The notes below the pieces were generated by a model, which saw nothing but the letters and a program-made list of their open reading frames with translations, searched no databases and had not been told where the DNA came from. From G963677085 sp963677085 (lineage in GTDB: Bacteria; Planctomycetota; Planctomycetia; Pirellulales; Thermoguttaceae), in NCBI GenBank assembly GCA_963677085.2, contig CAXXFH010000004.1:3224001-3288000 (forward strand): a stretch of 64,000 bases of DNA, written 5' to 3'. Positions 47,301-58,200 of this stretch are shown here, piece after piece. Numbering within the stretch: position 1 is the stretch's first letter; each line of letters begins with the position of its first letter. The translations under genes were made by a program, and so were the position numbers.

Positions 47301-49239
47301 AGGCCGCCGCGATTCTGGCTACCGCAAGGCGAAACGACGGGAGGTCGTCCGCCGCTGCCAAGGCCTCCAAGCTGGCCAAGGCGGCGCCGATCTTCGCTTC
47401 GTCGGCGACCGCGAACCGTTCGGGGTGAGCGATGTGGATGCTGGACTCGGTCAGCTCAATCGTGTCAGCCAGCAACTCGTCATCCACTTCCGTTGGGGCG
47501 TCCTTGTCGGCGTGTTCGGCAATGACCTTGAATTCCAACAGCGACTCGTCGTCCACTTCCGCTGGTGCATCTTGATCGGCGTGTTCCGCATTGATCTCGA
47601 ACTCCGACAGATCCGGTTCTCTTTGCGCCGCCGGCCGCGTCCGCCGCATCGTCAGGATCAATGAATCCTGCTGACCATCGATCGTCACTTGCGGAAAGCA
47701 CGCCAAGTTGGCCCGCGCGGCCCGTTCGATACGGTTGTCGTCCGACAGCCCCAATTCCCAGGGGCCGGGCTCGAAGTGTAGCGGCAGCCGGGGAACACCC
47801 TCCTGGGCATCCAATTCCCAGTGAAACTCCGGGAGCCCCTCGGACCGGGTGAGCGTCAGCGATACCCACCGGGGGCCTTGGTCGGACTGCCCGGGGACGA
47901 GGGAGGGCAGTCGCGTGATCCGATCGAGCTGGTTGAACGCGGCCACCAGCTCCGCCCGCGCACCCGCAAAGCGGGCGGCGCGCAGCCGTTCGTGGTCCAG
48001 CGTTACGTATAACGAGGCGTCCGCGTCAGGTGCCGATCCATAAAACGGGAGCGAGATCAATAGGGGCGCTGCGACGTCCGTGCCGGAATCCGCCCAGGGG
48101 AAGACAGGTCGCCCGGTCAGCGAGACACCCGAAGGCGAAACGCGCACCCCGGCGGGGCGGTCGTCTTCGTCCAGGGTGGCGCCAAGGCCACCGAGTGCCT
48201 GTGACCATGCGGCGCCGCTTCCGTCGGCTGTTTCGAACTTGAGCAGATCGAGATCGATTTCGCCGCCGACGCAAGTGGCGTCGTGAATGTGCGCGTGCAC
48301 GTGGCCGCCGTGGTCTACCCGGTGCCAGGAACTCGGATCCACTGCCAGCACCAGATCCACTTCCCGTGGGGGGATCCTGGACTGAACGAATCCCAACGTC
48401 CCCTCGAAGGTCTCATCGGCGGACGTCCACGAAAAGCTGCCCCCGGGCAGATGGACGGTCACGCCAGAAAGGCTCACCCGGGCAGATAGCAACCCCGCAA
48501 AATGCTCGCGCGCGTCTTCCGGGTGGTGACGATCCCACAGGAACAGACTGCGGATTCCGTGCTCGGCCATCGCCGTCCGTTCGTACAAGCGGGCGTTCGA
48601 GAACCGGGTCAGACTGGCGCCGTTCGCATCGTCGTCGCTCACGAAGAGCAAGTACTTCCAGGTCCCCAATGGAAAATGCCTCCCAATGGGAATCTCGAAA
48701 TGCACCGTTCCGCCCGAGTAAGTGCCGACTCGCCGTACCTGATGGTGGTCCTGCGTTCCGTGGACCTGCAGCAGCCGCGTATTCGAGTTGCCGGCGAGTC
48801 GTTGCGCGACGCCCACGCCATGGATCTCCCCTTCATGCGGAACGTCGATTTCGAAGGAAAGCACCGTGTCGCGCTGAATCCGGTGATTTACCTCAATCGC
48901 CTTCCAGGCGTTTCCCGCCAGCTCCAAGGTCCGCCCATTGTCGAGCACCCTGGCCGCGGTGGGTTGACCTTCGGCTCCGTCCCGTTCGCCCGGGTCATGA
49001 GCGTGTATCTCGAAATCCGAAAAATCGATGAACCGCGTGTCGAGCGGCTCAACATGCATCAGCTTCGCCGTGGCCTCCCAGAGCGTTTGCGGCGTATCCT
49101 CTGCACCTGGCCGCCGGGGCCCGAAAACCGTGATTTCGCGGTCTTCAAGCCACTGGCCGATGGTGCGCAGATCCCCCTGGGGCGACCACGTGATTCGCTT
49201 TTTATCCATGGGTTTCACCTGTGGTTTGGATTCAATCAT
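38335..49239 (-). CDS. Giant protein of about 3,634 residues, unknown function
   Basis: This single uninterrupted frame has no signal peptide and no transmembrane segment that I can see. Most of it is beta-rich with many W/F-G and proline-flanked strands. Around residues 2134-2207 (DNA 42620-42840) a module reading GDGRILVDGEEVALDDL, then an acidic helix and AGFRNIG, resembles the soluble domain of ExbD/TolR. A 23-residue acidic segment is tandemly duplicated near 47470-47607. A helical, coiled-coil-like stretch lies near 40150-40400. The ATG at 49239 overlaps the upstream giant gene's stop by 8 bases (ATGATTGA). ATG 49209 with an AGGTG is an alternative. The product is probably cytoplasmic or exported by a non-Sec route. 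It is the last gene of the operon. Confidence 0.8.
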   Translation of the reverse strand: MIESKPQVKPMDKKRITWSPQGDLRTIGQWLEDREITVFGPRRPGAEDTPQTLWEATAKLMHVEPLDTRFIDFSDFEIHAHDPGERDGAEGQPTAARVLDNGRTLELAGNAWKAIEVNHRIQRDTVLSFEIDVPHEGEIHGVGVAQRLAGNSNTRLLQVHGTQDHHQVRRVGTYSGGTVHFEIPIGRHFPLGTWKYLLFVSDDDANGASLTRFSNARLYERTAMAEHGIRSLFLWDRHHPEDAREHFAGLLSARVSLSGVTVHLPGGSFSWTSADETFEGTLGFVQSRIPPREVDLVLAVDPSSWHRVDHGGHVHAHIHDATCVGGEIDLDLLKFETADGSGAAWSQALGGLGATLDEDDRPAGVRVSPSGVSLTGRPVFPWADSGTDVAAPLLISLPFYGSAPDADASLYVTLDHERLRAARFAGARAELVAAFNQLDRITRLPSLVPGQSDQGPRWVSLTLTRSEGLPEFHWELDAQEGVPRLPLHFEPGPWELGLSDDNRIERAARANLACFPQVTIDGQQDSLILTMRRTRPAAQREPDLSEFEINAEHADQDAPAEVDDESLLEFKVIAEHADKDAPTEVDDELLADTIELTESSIHIAHPERFAVADEAKIGAALASLEALAAADDLPSFRLAVARIAAALRRLTSRITYEFAAADNAPAESLVATRLPLGYAPVETAQFLREQEQLPAPRRGDDQVTAEDWVQPATLWGFVKMEDGWLELPFLNVTDQMYVDLLDPPGPAPMSVVSGAAVFSNQRAGSQPVSEQPWSMAITDVAEVSGRFFFAKSGDAYQLAKVEQLRFDRPSATCQGLAWLGTQARRPEDALPDLDNWLAGLRPLELRTMDAQTPAPSPFTFELNDHTMTPRADQQRSGSETGEALAGWSLTVRPNEDPSLLREPRVLEPPVTSGDPMPPQGVRPLGHAGILSWLLAAGPFSEKFLVGPDDAADLPAEPAFSRDDQPPLIWRRHPSLPVIQSLPLVQAAGSTDHPAASRELIPLQVRLVPSQLYRQTGKQQTLESRKLWFPAPFTIGVKSAESAPHSLGALKYPVIVSGSAQRASDAGLSEAIASLSHVCGAFLTLPGWSWYPHERGRPWQELWPVADRWLPAGLRVQCHAGLPVLDQTTALAGLNETRTSDAAQNAGSRAQAIPDEGQDAALTRDRYPAHWAQLNERARFAECAAQLMLVNQGNGNGLVFDAIVEPATWTAAGTADPVFPGKITLNDENTGTSIKFEGIDGLRGFHGFFHPLDDGRLTFDSAGGEWTVIAGSLESVFAPTDSGGESIRDQRGWRREFASTHPSNAMVVAKPLTSDRPGLGGDYILKTLLKSLRLQAGRQSHDQATIWHFGFTDLPFRADSNQFDSSRLRSDLAEDVNDPAMSAADRAPLTDYQWSLAGEDGASAETLRIAGVFPFFPLRLAAVLMEGGFVDQVSIVGRLQLPFQAEKVNGLVRHREATEVSNAVRLTFRRSGAGDLVLDDIAAEDGELLLAEPGQNEHVKTRRVSVPAELQWPLVSEDEPKSDPAEAASFPVLHLMPEGYRFTLPASHADALPARGAEEVAVPESLRGALAERGVEIAGNARIQHSDDYGWQVMPGDLRLAIDSLGLSVFVTNGPSSPPIDYAESDGTSQLILRNVVLTFSFQGVSWTSPLVVGETDQDKLVVPLNTASVPIQRTLPEPEDQPLFGYGRRVTLQLQPDAGGRYRHQVELRFVARWGKRDQPHVCFRVDCPIIPHEGATPDISARLVQFKTNQDASSNQWLLNCHDGTKSFVQRDISDSVLEFAWTGFVPAENDVAQPHRLQVLPGFHLRDPSGTEEDLEQPKGFAAMAFDVEPRAGQEPRFGVQTAFSEALIPCRWGSSLPFGDGATDGDGITEEQLYKSTSGHVYADVTWDYRPGPAEAPWAIDLLLNGFLELTNLVSWPQLEVGDDATSFSLPDVSSETARVRHVARVLFNQHRVPQRVLARGGGPVLFSLHDAPVWRPAAVVEHQFSRVTKDEGANTHTIVESRRFALAQEVRFATPRAFKRYLDKLDQTRSNDPHDHNEIHSIQQSMSGYAGGEMLDELRADPLLAELGQPPGPPVLLVEASVHACLGKEPRPTGDVAAASTVQVLPRAAQLSQLADPADFEVDFDGIDQPPHPTATVMGDGRILVDGEEVALDDLSARLEELVDSAGADFAWMQVEEPADQDLIAQVMNELQTAGFRNIGTSLMGRPWLRIPVPFLGRCQDRELDEKMDSASMLHVDPVRRLASADTDSADEIPHLLFHFTSRSAESPIEVTASVLERTWHGESCRLDPNSLLEGWSRFHTVADRLPSESQLGGVMASLAQNTQARVVREATLTAFLDPTRRAFPPVSASAPDPRNEPDSLSWHPRSLFMLQDVARFSPNPFGPSEGREQSLAFAITSLHISRAMRQLRFAARRSTGEGASGACTTHSAVTLLPMPHGEEVSFNLQPVDFAISPCLAIQQERLTPQEAELPAFVFAELLCLTESGNRLESVTTRSWEADELQEFLGDWDDLLVAWAEASHKRLAADSRVAVMRVRAVRPAAEEGNIVVDYQFRPLPEVHRSPRLALQGAARRGRPELLRFAESQLRTVQAVEFHPLEQVGPQPGAVQPLYERSRPPVKREGPPTSETEADDALSWPIGLSALHVDVRVTRRRENLVGRRVTGTAPPPRMWWNSEQIEIQFAINEDGASPRLPALFRSEVIGGFLQTGVGGMLPPVETHADPPPLESQSRFTPLHTYWQPWLIGGYRYLLVGARPGAPLLVHHRLLTHVATGESGGDLVSGSTAVMHRMPRPMHLPPNSPRRAERTFQTVGTSFELHHRPRRLFRVPDWPEVFRAAAQDPWPPQGVEIEHASDCDSDVPTVANPKQYIRLALPNPDQIENLTVEQVDSSHWNLRYDLQDAPTVWVVTLEDGTGLLKLVKDDGTTLTLDDWAERLAHLSSDANSVVEVLEKAADRSFLRLLKTGIDAVVEGLKSALPGSTDPELKQRVESLIQGLNEALSETSAAGVQGRLKALAAELRELAAELPDLNRASVADAIHALLASETCPPLRPWLDSWNPFVAHHSDVGEWLLQSEFANNYVVAFRCPHELAVVVARGPGLLKLTSAASDSTFLDADEPIGFEMELTEPVLRVSSDDADPPRINTDVIIHGDLTPETDLHATRPRLFATDDGVSFVMGKPRADDDSDNNAVSGDFEIVDSDLAAFNLWRNNASSGAPLELRMSLSLKEAAAQKYGVFVRGLVQEISLPMRLHKSDSLTLPHLPRYAQFEDPEYNRFLASAPARKGRPTVFQQGNKKPLFDLVLAADRTEFAPTDRITFLFYVDSFLFSLLMLPDDFRSMVVQPSTIPMILNKYPDLKEGLPDSPPIAAVLGLLLKIAGYEIEGDIQDIEPLTADTRFWRFSEVAGTVTRHFVIRIHQDELRVYGHFPGPIKGSLTVTVIKPSGNRLAAFREFKKATEDTQPRERWEADMIRELDIAEGTVFENGSNIADSETVSQNVKIEPGDAIELKVELPENDDVAPEGGFAALRVNVVDSTNAAPPAAAYALLRRTLPAGGMGDTDDGVAAPRFAWSPKPLRIELTNPDDLKGPIVRRRALFRWQDTVRTGSAPQYAIQKTTTAGETHIPAIGESVSCLDG
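47470..47607 (-). repeat. Tandem 69-bp duplication inside the giant gene
   Basis: Two 69-base units (47470-47538 and 47539-47607) encode similar acidic 23-residue blocks, one with INAEHADQDAPAEVDDE and one with VIAEHADKDAPTEVDDE. The match is about 80 percent at the DNA level by eye. The unit is a multiple of three, so the frame is kept. Confidence 0.85.
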
Positions 49240-52200
49240 CAATCACCGCATCGACCTCGCGCGACACCATCGCGGCAGCTTTCCGCCGGGTTCGAACCTC
49301 GATTCGCGCACCGTCCAGGCCGGAATTCACCGAACTTGTGAACAGTTCGTCACACGCCCGCTGGTCGCCCGTGGGGGCGCCCACTTTCGATTTGCCTGCC
49401 AACGTCCTCAATTGCCTGGCTTCGGATTGCGTCATCACGCCCTTGAACGCCAGCACGACTCGACGCGGCAACAGGGCTCCCGCAAGCAGCGGGAAAGACG
49501 CCTGAAGGTCGGCGCCGGTTGGCCGGGGTTGCCAGGTTGCGTCGACGATCGGGACCTCGATCGTGACGCGTTGCCCCACGTCGCCGATCAATTGCGCTTT
49601 CAACGCACCGGCCTTGGCGGCGAAATCCGAGCCGGGAAGCAGGCCGATCACTACGTCAAGGGCATCGACATTTATCTGATCGAGTTCGGCAAGTTCCTCG
49701 GGACTCTTGTCGGCAAATTCGATGGCGCCCGCATTCGGCGTTAGGATCAGTCCCCGCCAAACGATCTCCTGGGTGCCGTTTGCCTCCAGGGAGAAACGCC
49801 CCGCCAGTTCCGCCGGAATTTCAGTCGGGTCCGGGGCGTCGCCTGCGAATTCCAGCCTGATTTCCTGTTGCTGCAACGATGCGAGAAGACTATTGAACGT
49901 GCTCCGGAAATCCGAGGTGACCGCCCACCCCGCTTCCTTGGCGTTATCATTGGCGTCGAGTTCCTGGCGCAACAGCACCCGCAACTGTTCCGCGGACATG
50001 GCACCGACCCAGGTGACCGTGCGCCAGTCCGGAATGCCGTCGCCGTTCGTGTCAGCGTTGTCGCGATCCACATCGTACGGTGGTGTTGGAGACTCCTGGA
50101 ACACACCCCGGCACGGCGGCAGTTCGGCCAATTGCTCCAGGCCGATCGAGGCATCGACGATGTTGTCGCGGACACACCAGGAGAGGTTGACGGTATCGTC
50201 ATCCTGCACTTCGATCCGATGCGATCGGTCGCCGTCGTCGATCTTGAATTCCTTTTCCGTCAGCTTGGTCATGCGTCCGCGCAACTTGAGGGGCAACCCC
50301 AACGATTCCACGCGGCGGACCAGCGACAACGATACGGGTCCCTCCGCGAATGTTTTGCGGAACGACTTATCGCGATCGAATACCTGGGTCTCTCGAGTAC
50401 AATCCGCCTCCTGGCGCAGCAACTGCCGAACGGCTTCGCGGAACGAGGGATCCACGGGGCGATCCGGATCGGCGAGAAGTTGATCGGCCTGCTGACGCAT
50501 TTGCTCGGACGTTGCGCCCACCAAGTGCAACCGGTAGGTGTGCGGCGGCAGGAAGGAAGCCGTTCCGGTAAGAGGCGGCGGCCCGAACGCGTGCTGCGAG
50601 CTGGCCCGGTGAGTCACCGATTCGGGGTCGGCGGCCGGATCGCGTCCGAATAGCGTGACGATCCGCATTCGGGGGTCACCGAGACTGGGAGGTTTCAGCA
50701 ATTGCACTTCCGTCGAGTAGCCAAGCCCAATGTTGCGAGCCACGTAGCCTTCCGCCTGCAATGGATCGAAAGCCACTTCCGCGACCGTTTCGATCACGCG
50801 GCCGGGCTTGACCAGTGTGTATTGATAAATCACATCGCAGTCGGGAAGCGACGCAAACGTACCGGAGGCGAGAATGCCCAACGTGGGCGCGTCGGGTTCT
50901 CCCACCACAACACGGCAGACCCGTCCGTTGGCCCCCACAGTGATCAGGGTCGAGCCATCCGGTGTCGCGACGACACGCGTGGTGCCGGCACCATGGTCCA
51001 CAACCGGCTGCCCGCCCACGTCAAAGCCGTCAACGCGCCCCACGAAGACCTCTCCGTGCAACGTTGCGACCGCGAGTTTGGCATCGCTGAGAAAAACAAC
51101 ATCCGTGAGAGGCACGCCGAGTTCGGTCTCGTGCAACACCGTGCCCGATGCAATTTCCCAAATCCGCAGGCGCCCGTCGTCACCCACCGACGCGAGACGC
51201 GTCGAATCAGGAGAAGCCGCGAAAGCCGCCGGGGCGCCGGTCTGCCCGGTCTCCCACAAGACCTGCGATGACAGATCGGGCGCCACCCGCGCCATCTGCC
51301 CAGCCGCACTGCCACAGATCACGTGACCTGTGCCGTCGACCAGCAGCGCAGATACGCCGTCAGGAAACACGCGCCGCTGGGCCGTGACGCTTTCGTCCTC
51401 GGGATCAATCAGATGAACCTCGCCGTGGGCGTCTCCCACGGCCAGGACTTGGTCCGACCAAGCCAGGCAGCGGGCCTGGGAAATGTCGAGCTGGCTCACT
51501 TTGCCGCCCCCGGGTTCCCACATCAAGGCGACGCCGTCTTGACCGATCGACGCCGCAAGCGAGCCGTCCGGTTCCACCTTGATGTCGGTCACGCGTCCCT
51601 GATGGCGGGAGTCAACGGAAGGGGCACTGCCGTCCTCGAACCGATGCACGGTGCCGAACCGGCCGCCCGCCAGAATGGCCGTCCCGGCCACGGCCAGCGC
51701 CGTACCCGCCTCCTGCGGGGATTCACTACTCCAGCGATTTTGTGTGTCCGTCGCCAGGCAGTCCCAATAGCGGGCCAGCGCAATTTCAATGCGCCGCTTG
51801 CGAACGGCGTCGCCGGTGCCGCCGTCGATTATTTCGATGCCATCAATCAGGGCTTCCGGAATCGGCGATTCATAATGAAAATCGGAATGATCCAACCGGG
51901 TGACTGGCGAGACCTTGTGACCTGCCCGGGCCGCAAACAGTAACCGCTGCGTGTAGAAGTAGGGAATGGCATCGAACTGATAGACCATGTTTCCCGCCGG
52001 GCCCCGCGGGAGCCGCAAAGGCAAGTCGAGCATCCGACGCACCTCGGGAGTCAGCACGTCGGTCTTGATCAGCCCTCGTTGTTCCAACCAATCATCGGCG
52101 AGCAACTTGCCCGGTGGCTGGGGTTCCTGCGGTTCACGCGGGAAGTCGGCCAGTTCGACCGAGGCGTCGAGCTGGTCTTCCACATAACGCACCTCCAGCA

Positions 52201-55200
52201 ATTGTTTGAAGGTCCCTAAGGCAGTCAACTTGTGATCCGGATTCTCGTCATGAAGCTCGATACTCAGGTCTTCCGTGGCGGAGAAGAGTAGGACCAGTTC
52301 GCCGGACGCATTCTCCACGATCCGAACGTGGACCCGGTCCTGAAGACCGTGCTGCGGCTTTGCTAGTTCCGCTCTCAGCCGCCTGACAACGGCGCGAATC
52401 TTAAGGTTGCTTTTTCCCGCGATCTCTTCGGCATTAATCAACGTATCTCCGTCGACGCGGAACGTGAGTTTGGCCTTCGGGTCGTCGGGGTTTGGCACGT
52501 GCAAGAACGCACTATCCGGCTTCTTCACACCCCAGTCGGACTTGTGCCGCTGCAACAAAGCTTCCTGTAATTCCTCCAAGCGGGCGGCATAGGCAAAGCG
52601 GCGCAGGCGCGACCAGACAACGTCGTGGAATTCCAGCCTCGCCTGCAGTTGATGATTGCTTTCCTTCAGCGCTTGCTCCGGATGCCGGTCGAGAATCACC
52701 TCCCAGGTAACTCCCGGCGGGGCGGCTCGCCCGGGCGACGATGGCCCGTCCAGACGGCTTGAGAGTTTCACGATCGGCGCCGTGACCCGTCGAATCCGCG
52801 GGAAGGCGAGGTCCACACCACCCGGCGACAGCGGGGGAAGTGCGTCCAGTCGTTCCAGGCTTTCGCGGCGTTTCGCCGTATCGTCCGTCAAGACCTTCGA
52901 ACCCGCTACGAACTCCCAGAGCTTGTCGTAACGGCCTCGAGGAACGACGAAATGCCGAGCCGCAGTGGCCAGCTGGTCGTCGACAAAATGGTCGTAAGCG
53001 ATGCGGCCGGATGAATCGGGGGTAACTGTTGCCGGAGAAAGAGATCGCGGGTAGGCCGAGGCCATCCAAGGCCCCGACTGTTTCGTCCCGGACTCGTCGG
53101 CGTCACCACTGTAATTGAAAAAGCGGACGAGCCATTCGCGGACGGGACCCTGTAACTCTTTCTTCTTCTTTTCAATGTTCGCTTTGCGGAAACTCGCGTG
53201 AGCCTCCGTTTCGTGGGTGGCACCGAGTGCCTCGACATAGCGCTCGAACTCGGAGGTGAACCATGTGCGCCATTGATCGCCCTCATCGGTCTTCGGCCAA
53301 TCGAAATGACTCGACACCCATTCCCAGGGCGGAAGGTCCTCGTCCAAGCGGATGATCTCGGGAGCCAACTCTGCCTCCACCGCCGCAACTTCCGTTGGCA
53401 TGTCGCCGCCGCGGAAGATCAACTTCAGATTTCCTTCTCGTGGAATCGTCACTGGTAGACGCGTCGCTGCGTTGTCATCACTAGTACCCTCGACTACGAC
53501 AGATGCCCCGGGTACTCCGGGATTCAAGACCACATCGCAAGGCCGAGGCGAATTCGGGCGTTTAATCCGCAGCGTCACCCGTTTGCCACGTAGCGACTGG
53601 TCATCTGCCGGGGCAACGATCGTCCACACGTCATATTGAGATGCCTTTTTGATCCGCGGCCGGAGGCTGACCTGGATAATGGTCAAGAGGTCGCTGGCGT
53701 CCGAGCCTTCCGGCAGGTCGTGGATTTCCTTGACCTTCATTCGCCGGTCGGGACGGTAGAGCACTTCGGCAAAGAGATGGTCTGCAAAAGACTTGAAAAC
53801 CTCTAATCCCAAGGAATCCTCGACGGCTCGTTGCAGTCGCTGCAGTACCCCGTCGCGGTCGACGAACGTGTTTTCGTCCGGATTTCGCAAACAGAACGTC
53901 ACGCTCAGCCCCATCCGTTGCAGCAGCCCCCAACCGTACGGATCGGAATCGTTGTCCGAGGCCGCCATGGCTTCATCGAACGTCTTCGCCGTGCCCCACG
54001 GATGGGCGATGATCTCCAACAGGGGTGCAGAATCACCATCGCTAATCAGTTTCTCAAGTCGCCAACGATTAACATGGTCCTGACCCACCTTGACCGCGAC
54101 CCGACGTTCCACATGGAAAGAACTCCCGTCAGGATGCAGCACCCGCCACCGCGTGCCGGGATCCGTCACCGTGACGAATGCCTCTTCAGGGAGAGGCTCG
54201 GTTTGCCACACATCTTCAAGCAACTTCCGTAAGAATGGAAGTTTCTTGTCGATATGGTCGGTGTCCTTTACGTTCAATTCTGCAACCAGTTGCCGGCCGT
54301 CGTCTGGCGTCCATTCCGATTCCGTCTTCTCGTCCACCGTCCCCAGGACTTCGAATTCCATGCGAGTCAGAATCTCGTCCAGCAATGCGTGCCGGGCCCG
54401 CTGCCAGAACAGCGGGCCATGTTCGGTGTTTTTGCGGAAGAGGGCGAGCCCGTTGGGATCATCCGGTTCACTAACCAGTGGATCGGGCCAGACCAGTTCG
54501 GATTCGCGCCAAGAGAACCAAGGCGACCGGTTGGTCTCTGCTTGCTCCACTCCACGCCCCTCTTTCTGCATGGTGTCGAACAGGTTGAGTCTTCGCATCT
54601 CGCTGGGGTACCAGGCTTCCCAGATTCGTGGACTATTGGTGTCGGCCGGCAGGTTGTCGAGATCATCGGCCGGGGCCAATTCGATCTCTTGCACGGTTTG
54701 CAGATCGGCTTGCCGGATGAATCGCTCCCACGTATCGAGACTCCCTGGGTCCAGCCGGTCCGGAGAATGGGCCAGCGCGTCGAACCGCAGGAGGCGAAAA
54801 CCGGCGTGCAAATCGAGCGGTGTCTTCGAATCGCCGCTCGGCCCCTGGTTGAACACGAAACGAACGGCCCGATGACCGTCGGGATGTAAATCGAACGCCA
54901 GTTCGGACAAGGGCGATCCTACCGGCAGGAACTTGCCAATGTTTTCCTTGCGTTTCACCCTGGCGGACACGGTGAGATCGATACCGACACCTGCCAGCGC
55001 CTCGCGGCATGCGGCGGGTACTTCGACTTCACCCGTATCCTTGTTCGGCAGGACCTCCTTCAACTCCGCAGGCAAGACGTCCGGCGCACCGGCATGCAAT
55101 ACCCTCAAACCGGCGGCATCGGATCGAAGTTCGACGAGCCGGCCGCCATCAGCAATCCGCCACGATTCGGCCAGAGTTGGTTGCGGGACAAACGCGTATC

Positions 55201-58200
55201 CGATTCGCCGGCCTGCGTCGTGGGCGGGGAGTGTTGGCAAGAGGACGGGACGGGCCATCCATTCCAGGATCGCCGCCTCTCGTTGTTCAACATCGCTCTC
55301 GTTCGGCGGGATGGGGCGGTCATCGAGCTGGTTTTCGTGGATTCGAATTCGGTCGATCTTCTCCTGTGACGCGAACTGCAGGACCACCTGGACCGGGGTC
55401 AGCGACGAACGAACTCCGGTTTCCGATTCGGTCTGGAAGAAGATCTCCCAAGCCTCGGGCCGCCAATTGTTGGCAGTTCCGTCCGCCGGCGGCAGCACGC
55501 CCAGTTCGCGGAGTTCCTCCACATGCAAGTGAGTGAAGAATACAGCCTGTCCATCCAGTTCACGGACGCGAACCCGCGCAGTTTCGCCGACGGCAGCCTT
55601 CCAATGCATCACCCGATCGGTCCGCAAAGGGCGGGCGTTTGTCGCCGGGGTTCCCGAGTTGACGACGCCCCGCGCGTCGGAATCGACACCGTAGTAGCCC
55701 GCCGGAAGCGTGGCACTGCGGCGGAACAACAGACGGTAGCGATCCACGCCGACCGCATTTTGCCCCACGGCGACTTCCGGTTGCGTCCAGCGGACCAGAA
55801 TCCGGTCCGGTTGCTGAATGCGTGCCTGCCGCCGGCGCTGAAACTGGCTGTCCGCCTCACCCAAGATGCGCCAGGCACCCGTTGCGTTGCCTTCAGCCTT
55901 GACGAAATACAGATGAAACGACTTTTCGACGACTGGCTCACCCTCGCCGCTCTCTTTCACCTGGACCCGCCACGTGTGCGACTGTTCAAGTGGCTCGACG
56001 GTAACGGCCGCATCGCCGGGCAGCGCGGCGAGACCGACGGAACTTCTTAGCCGGTGGAGTCTTTCAAAAGGCCCGTTACTGTTCAACTCATCGACCAGAT
56101 GCTCGCTGTCTTCCGTGGTCCAAAAACGGTCTTCCTGTAGGAACTCCGCGGGCCGGTCGGAACTGTACAGCACCTCGAAACGGGTATCGGTCGGCACCGG
56201 GGGCGGGACGGAGGGCGGCCGCTTGGCCAAGATGGTACGTGTTTGCCCCAGCGTACCGTCCATGGCGACCGGCGTTACGGTGTATAGATACTGGACCGGT
56301 CGCGTCAGCGGACCGGACGTTTCGGGCGGGAAGTGATTGACGATCTGGAAATGCGATCGAATTCGTTGAACCACGTAGGATGACGCTTCGTCGCCAGCCT
56401 TCGGCTCGCGCACCAGCGGATCGATGCTGCGCACCTTGAACTGAGTCTCGCTGGTCGCGTCGTCCAAGCGTCGCCGCGTAACCTGGTAATAGGCGAGATG
56501 GTCTTCGGGCGAGTCGTTTTGCAGAGCGTCTCGGTCGTCCGCGTTGTCATCGTCGGTTGGTTCCACCGACCACGTCAATTTCCAGCCGAGGGCGATCGTG
56601 TGCTCGTGTTCAAACTTGCGGATATCTTCGGCGCGGGCCCGGTTGACCGCGAAACTGCGCTGCCGCGAATTGTATAGGGTGACCTGCCGGCCTTCCACGC
56701 CGGTCACCACCGGTTCGACTTCGTCCACAGTCCGCCGTTGCCAGATCTTGCCCCAGTCTTCCGAATCGCCGTTCGCCTGGAGCGAGTCCTCGATCGAGCG
56801 AAGCGCTGCTGGAATGCAGAGGGTGTTGTCGTCGATGCGCACCAGGGTCAGCGAAACACGGCGGTCGGTCACCTGCCAGAGAGCGTCTGCCTCAATTTCG
56901 TCCACGCGAATATCGACCTGGAGGCCCAATGCGCCCGCGATCGCCTCTTTTGCGGCTTGGCTGCCGGCACTATTCAAATGCGGTACCAAGTCGCCTGCCG
57001 CAAACATACGGCTGCTCCGCATGATGCGAAACGTCATCCCGAGCATGCCGCCCACGCTTTGTTCGAAATTCCCCGCCTCGCCGCGACTGTAAGCTTCGAC
57101 CCGTTGCCGCAAGTCGGCCACCATCTGCTGCAGAACCACACTCCGCAATTGGATGGCCTGTTGATCTTGTGTCGGCTCGTCCGCGGCATCCGCAAGATCA
57201 GGATCGAGGGCGTTAAACGGCTTATTCGTGCCGTAAATGTCATGCCGCTGATCGAGGGCTTTGGCCAATTGCTGGGAGTACCGCGAGCGGCGCACGTCAT
57301 GGCGAAAATACGGTGCCGATTCGAACTGTTCCTGGGCTCCCCGGACAGCCGACTCGAACGCGGCATCCGATGGATTGTCCATTCGTTCGTCGGTCACTTC
57401 CCCCTCCTCGGGCCACTGTGCCGGATCGCGTTCGGGGACGAAACTATCCAATGCATCTTGCGGATTCCCAGCACTCGACGCGGAGCCAAGGTATCCCGTG
57501 CGCAACAGATGCTTCACCCGAAGACTTGCCGATTCCCTCGCACTACCGTCTTGTTTGGCAAATTCCGTATGCTCCTGGTAAGGTTGATTCCAAGCCATCT
57601 TCCACCGCACGATTCCTTGGTCGGGCGTCAATGTCTGCCACGTCCCGGATTCCGGCAAGAATTGTTGGATGATGACGTCTTCATCCAGTTGCGGGAGTGT
57701 CCAGGCATAATCGTGTACGACGTCCGTGCCCTCGGACGGAGGCACAGCGAAAAAGCCTTCGGTGATCATGCCTGCCCTGGGACCGGAAATCATTGGCTGG
57801 CGGCTGTCGCGCGGCAACAGCGTGAAGAATGCGGTTCCGCGAGATACCTTCTGCAGCAAGATGTAATCAGGCGCCACGAATTCCGAAACGGCTTCTTCGG
57901 CTGTGATCTCCGCCGCTGCGCTCTCCCCCGAGGCGACCTCGCCCGCCGTGATCGCTTCGCCAACGTCGTCCGCAGATCCGGCGCCGGCGAGCGAAGACCG
58001 AGAGCGGGCGCGTCCGTTTCCGCGGGAGAGTTGTTCCACACCGATGGACCGGGGGCCGCTTCTGCGTTTTCCTTCAACCGGGGCGCCCCCCAAGCTCTCG
58101 AAGGTCGACCTGCTCTTCCTCGATACTCCGGGAATTGCGTCGACATCAGTGGCTTCCAGGCCGATGTGCAAGAATCGCTCGGTGATCCGTCGCGCCGTCT

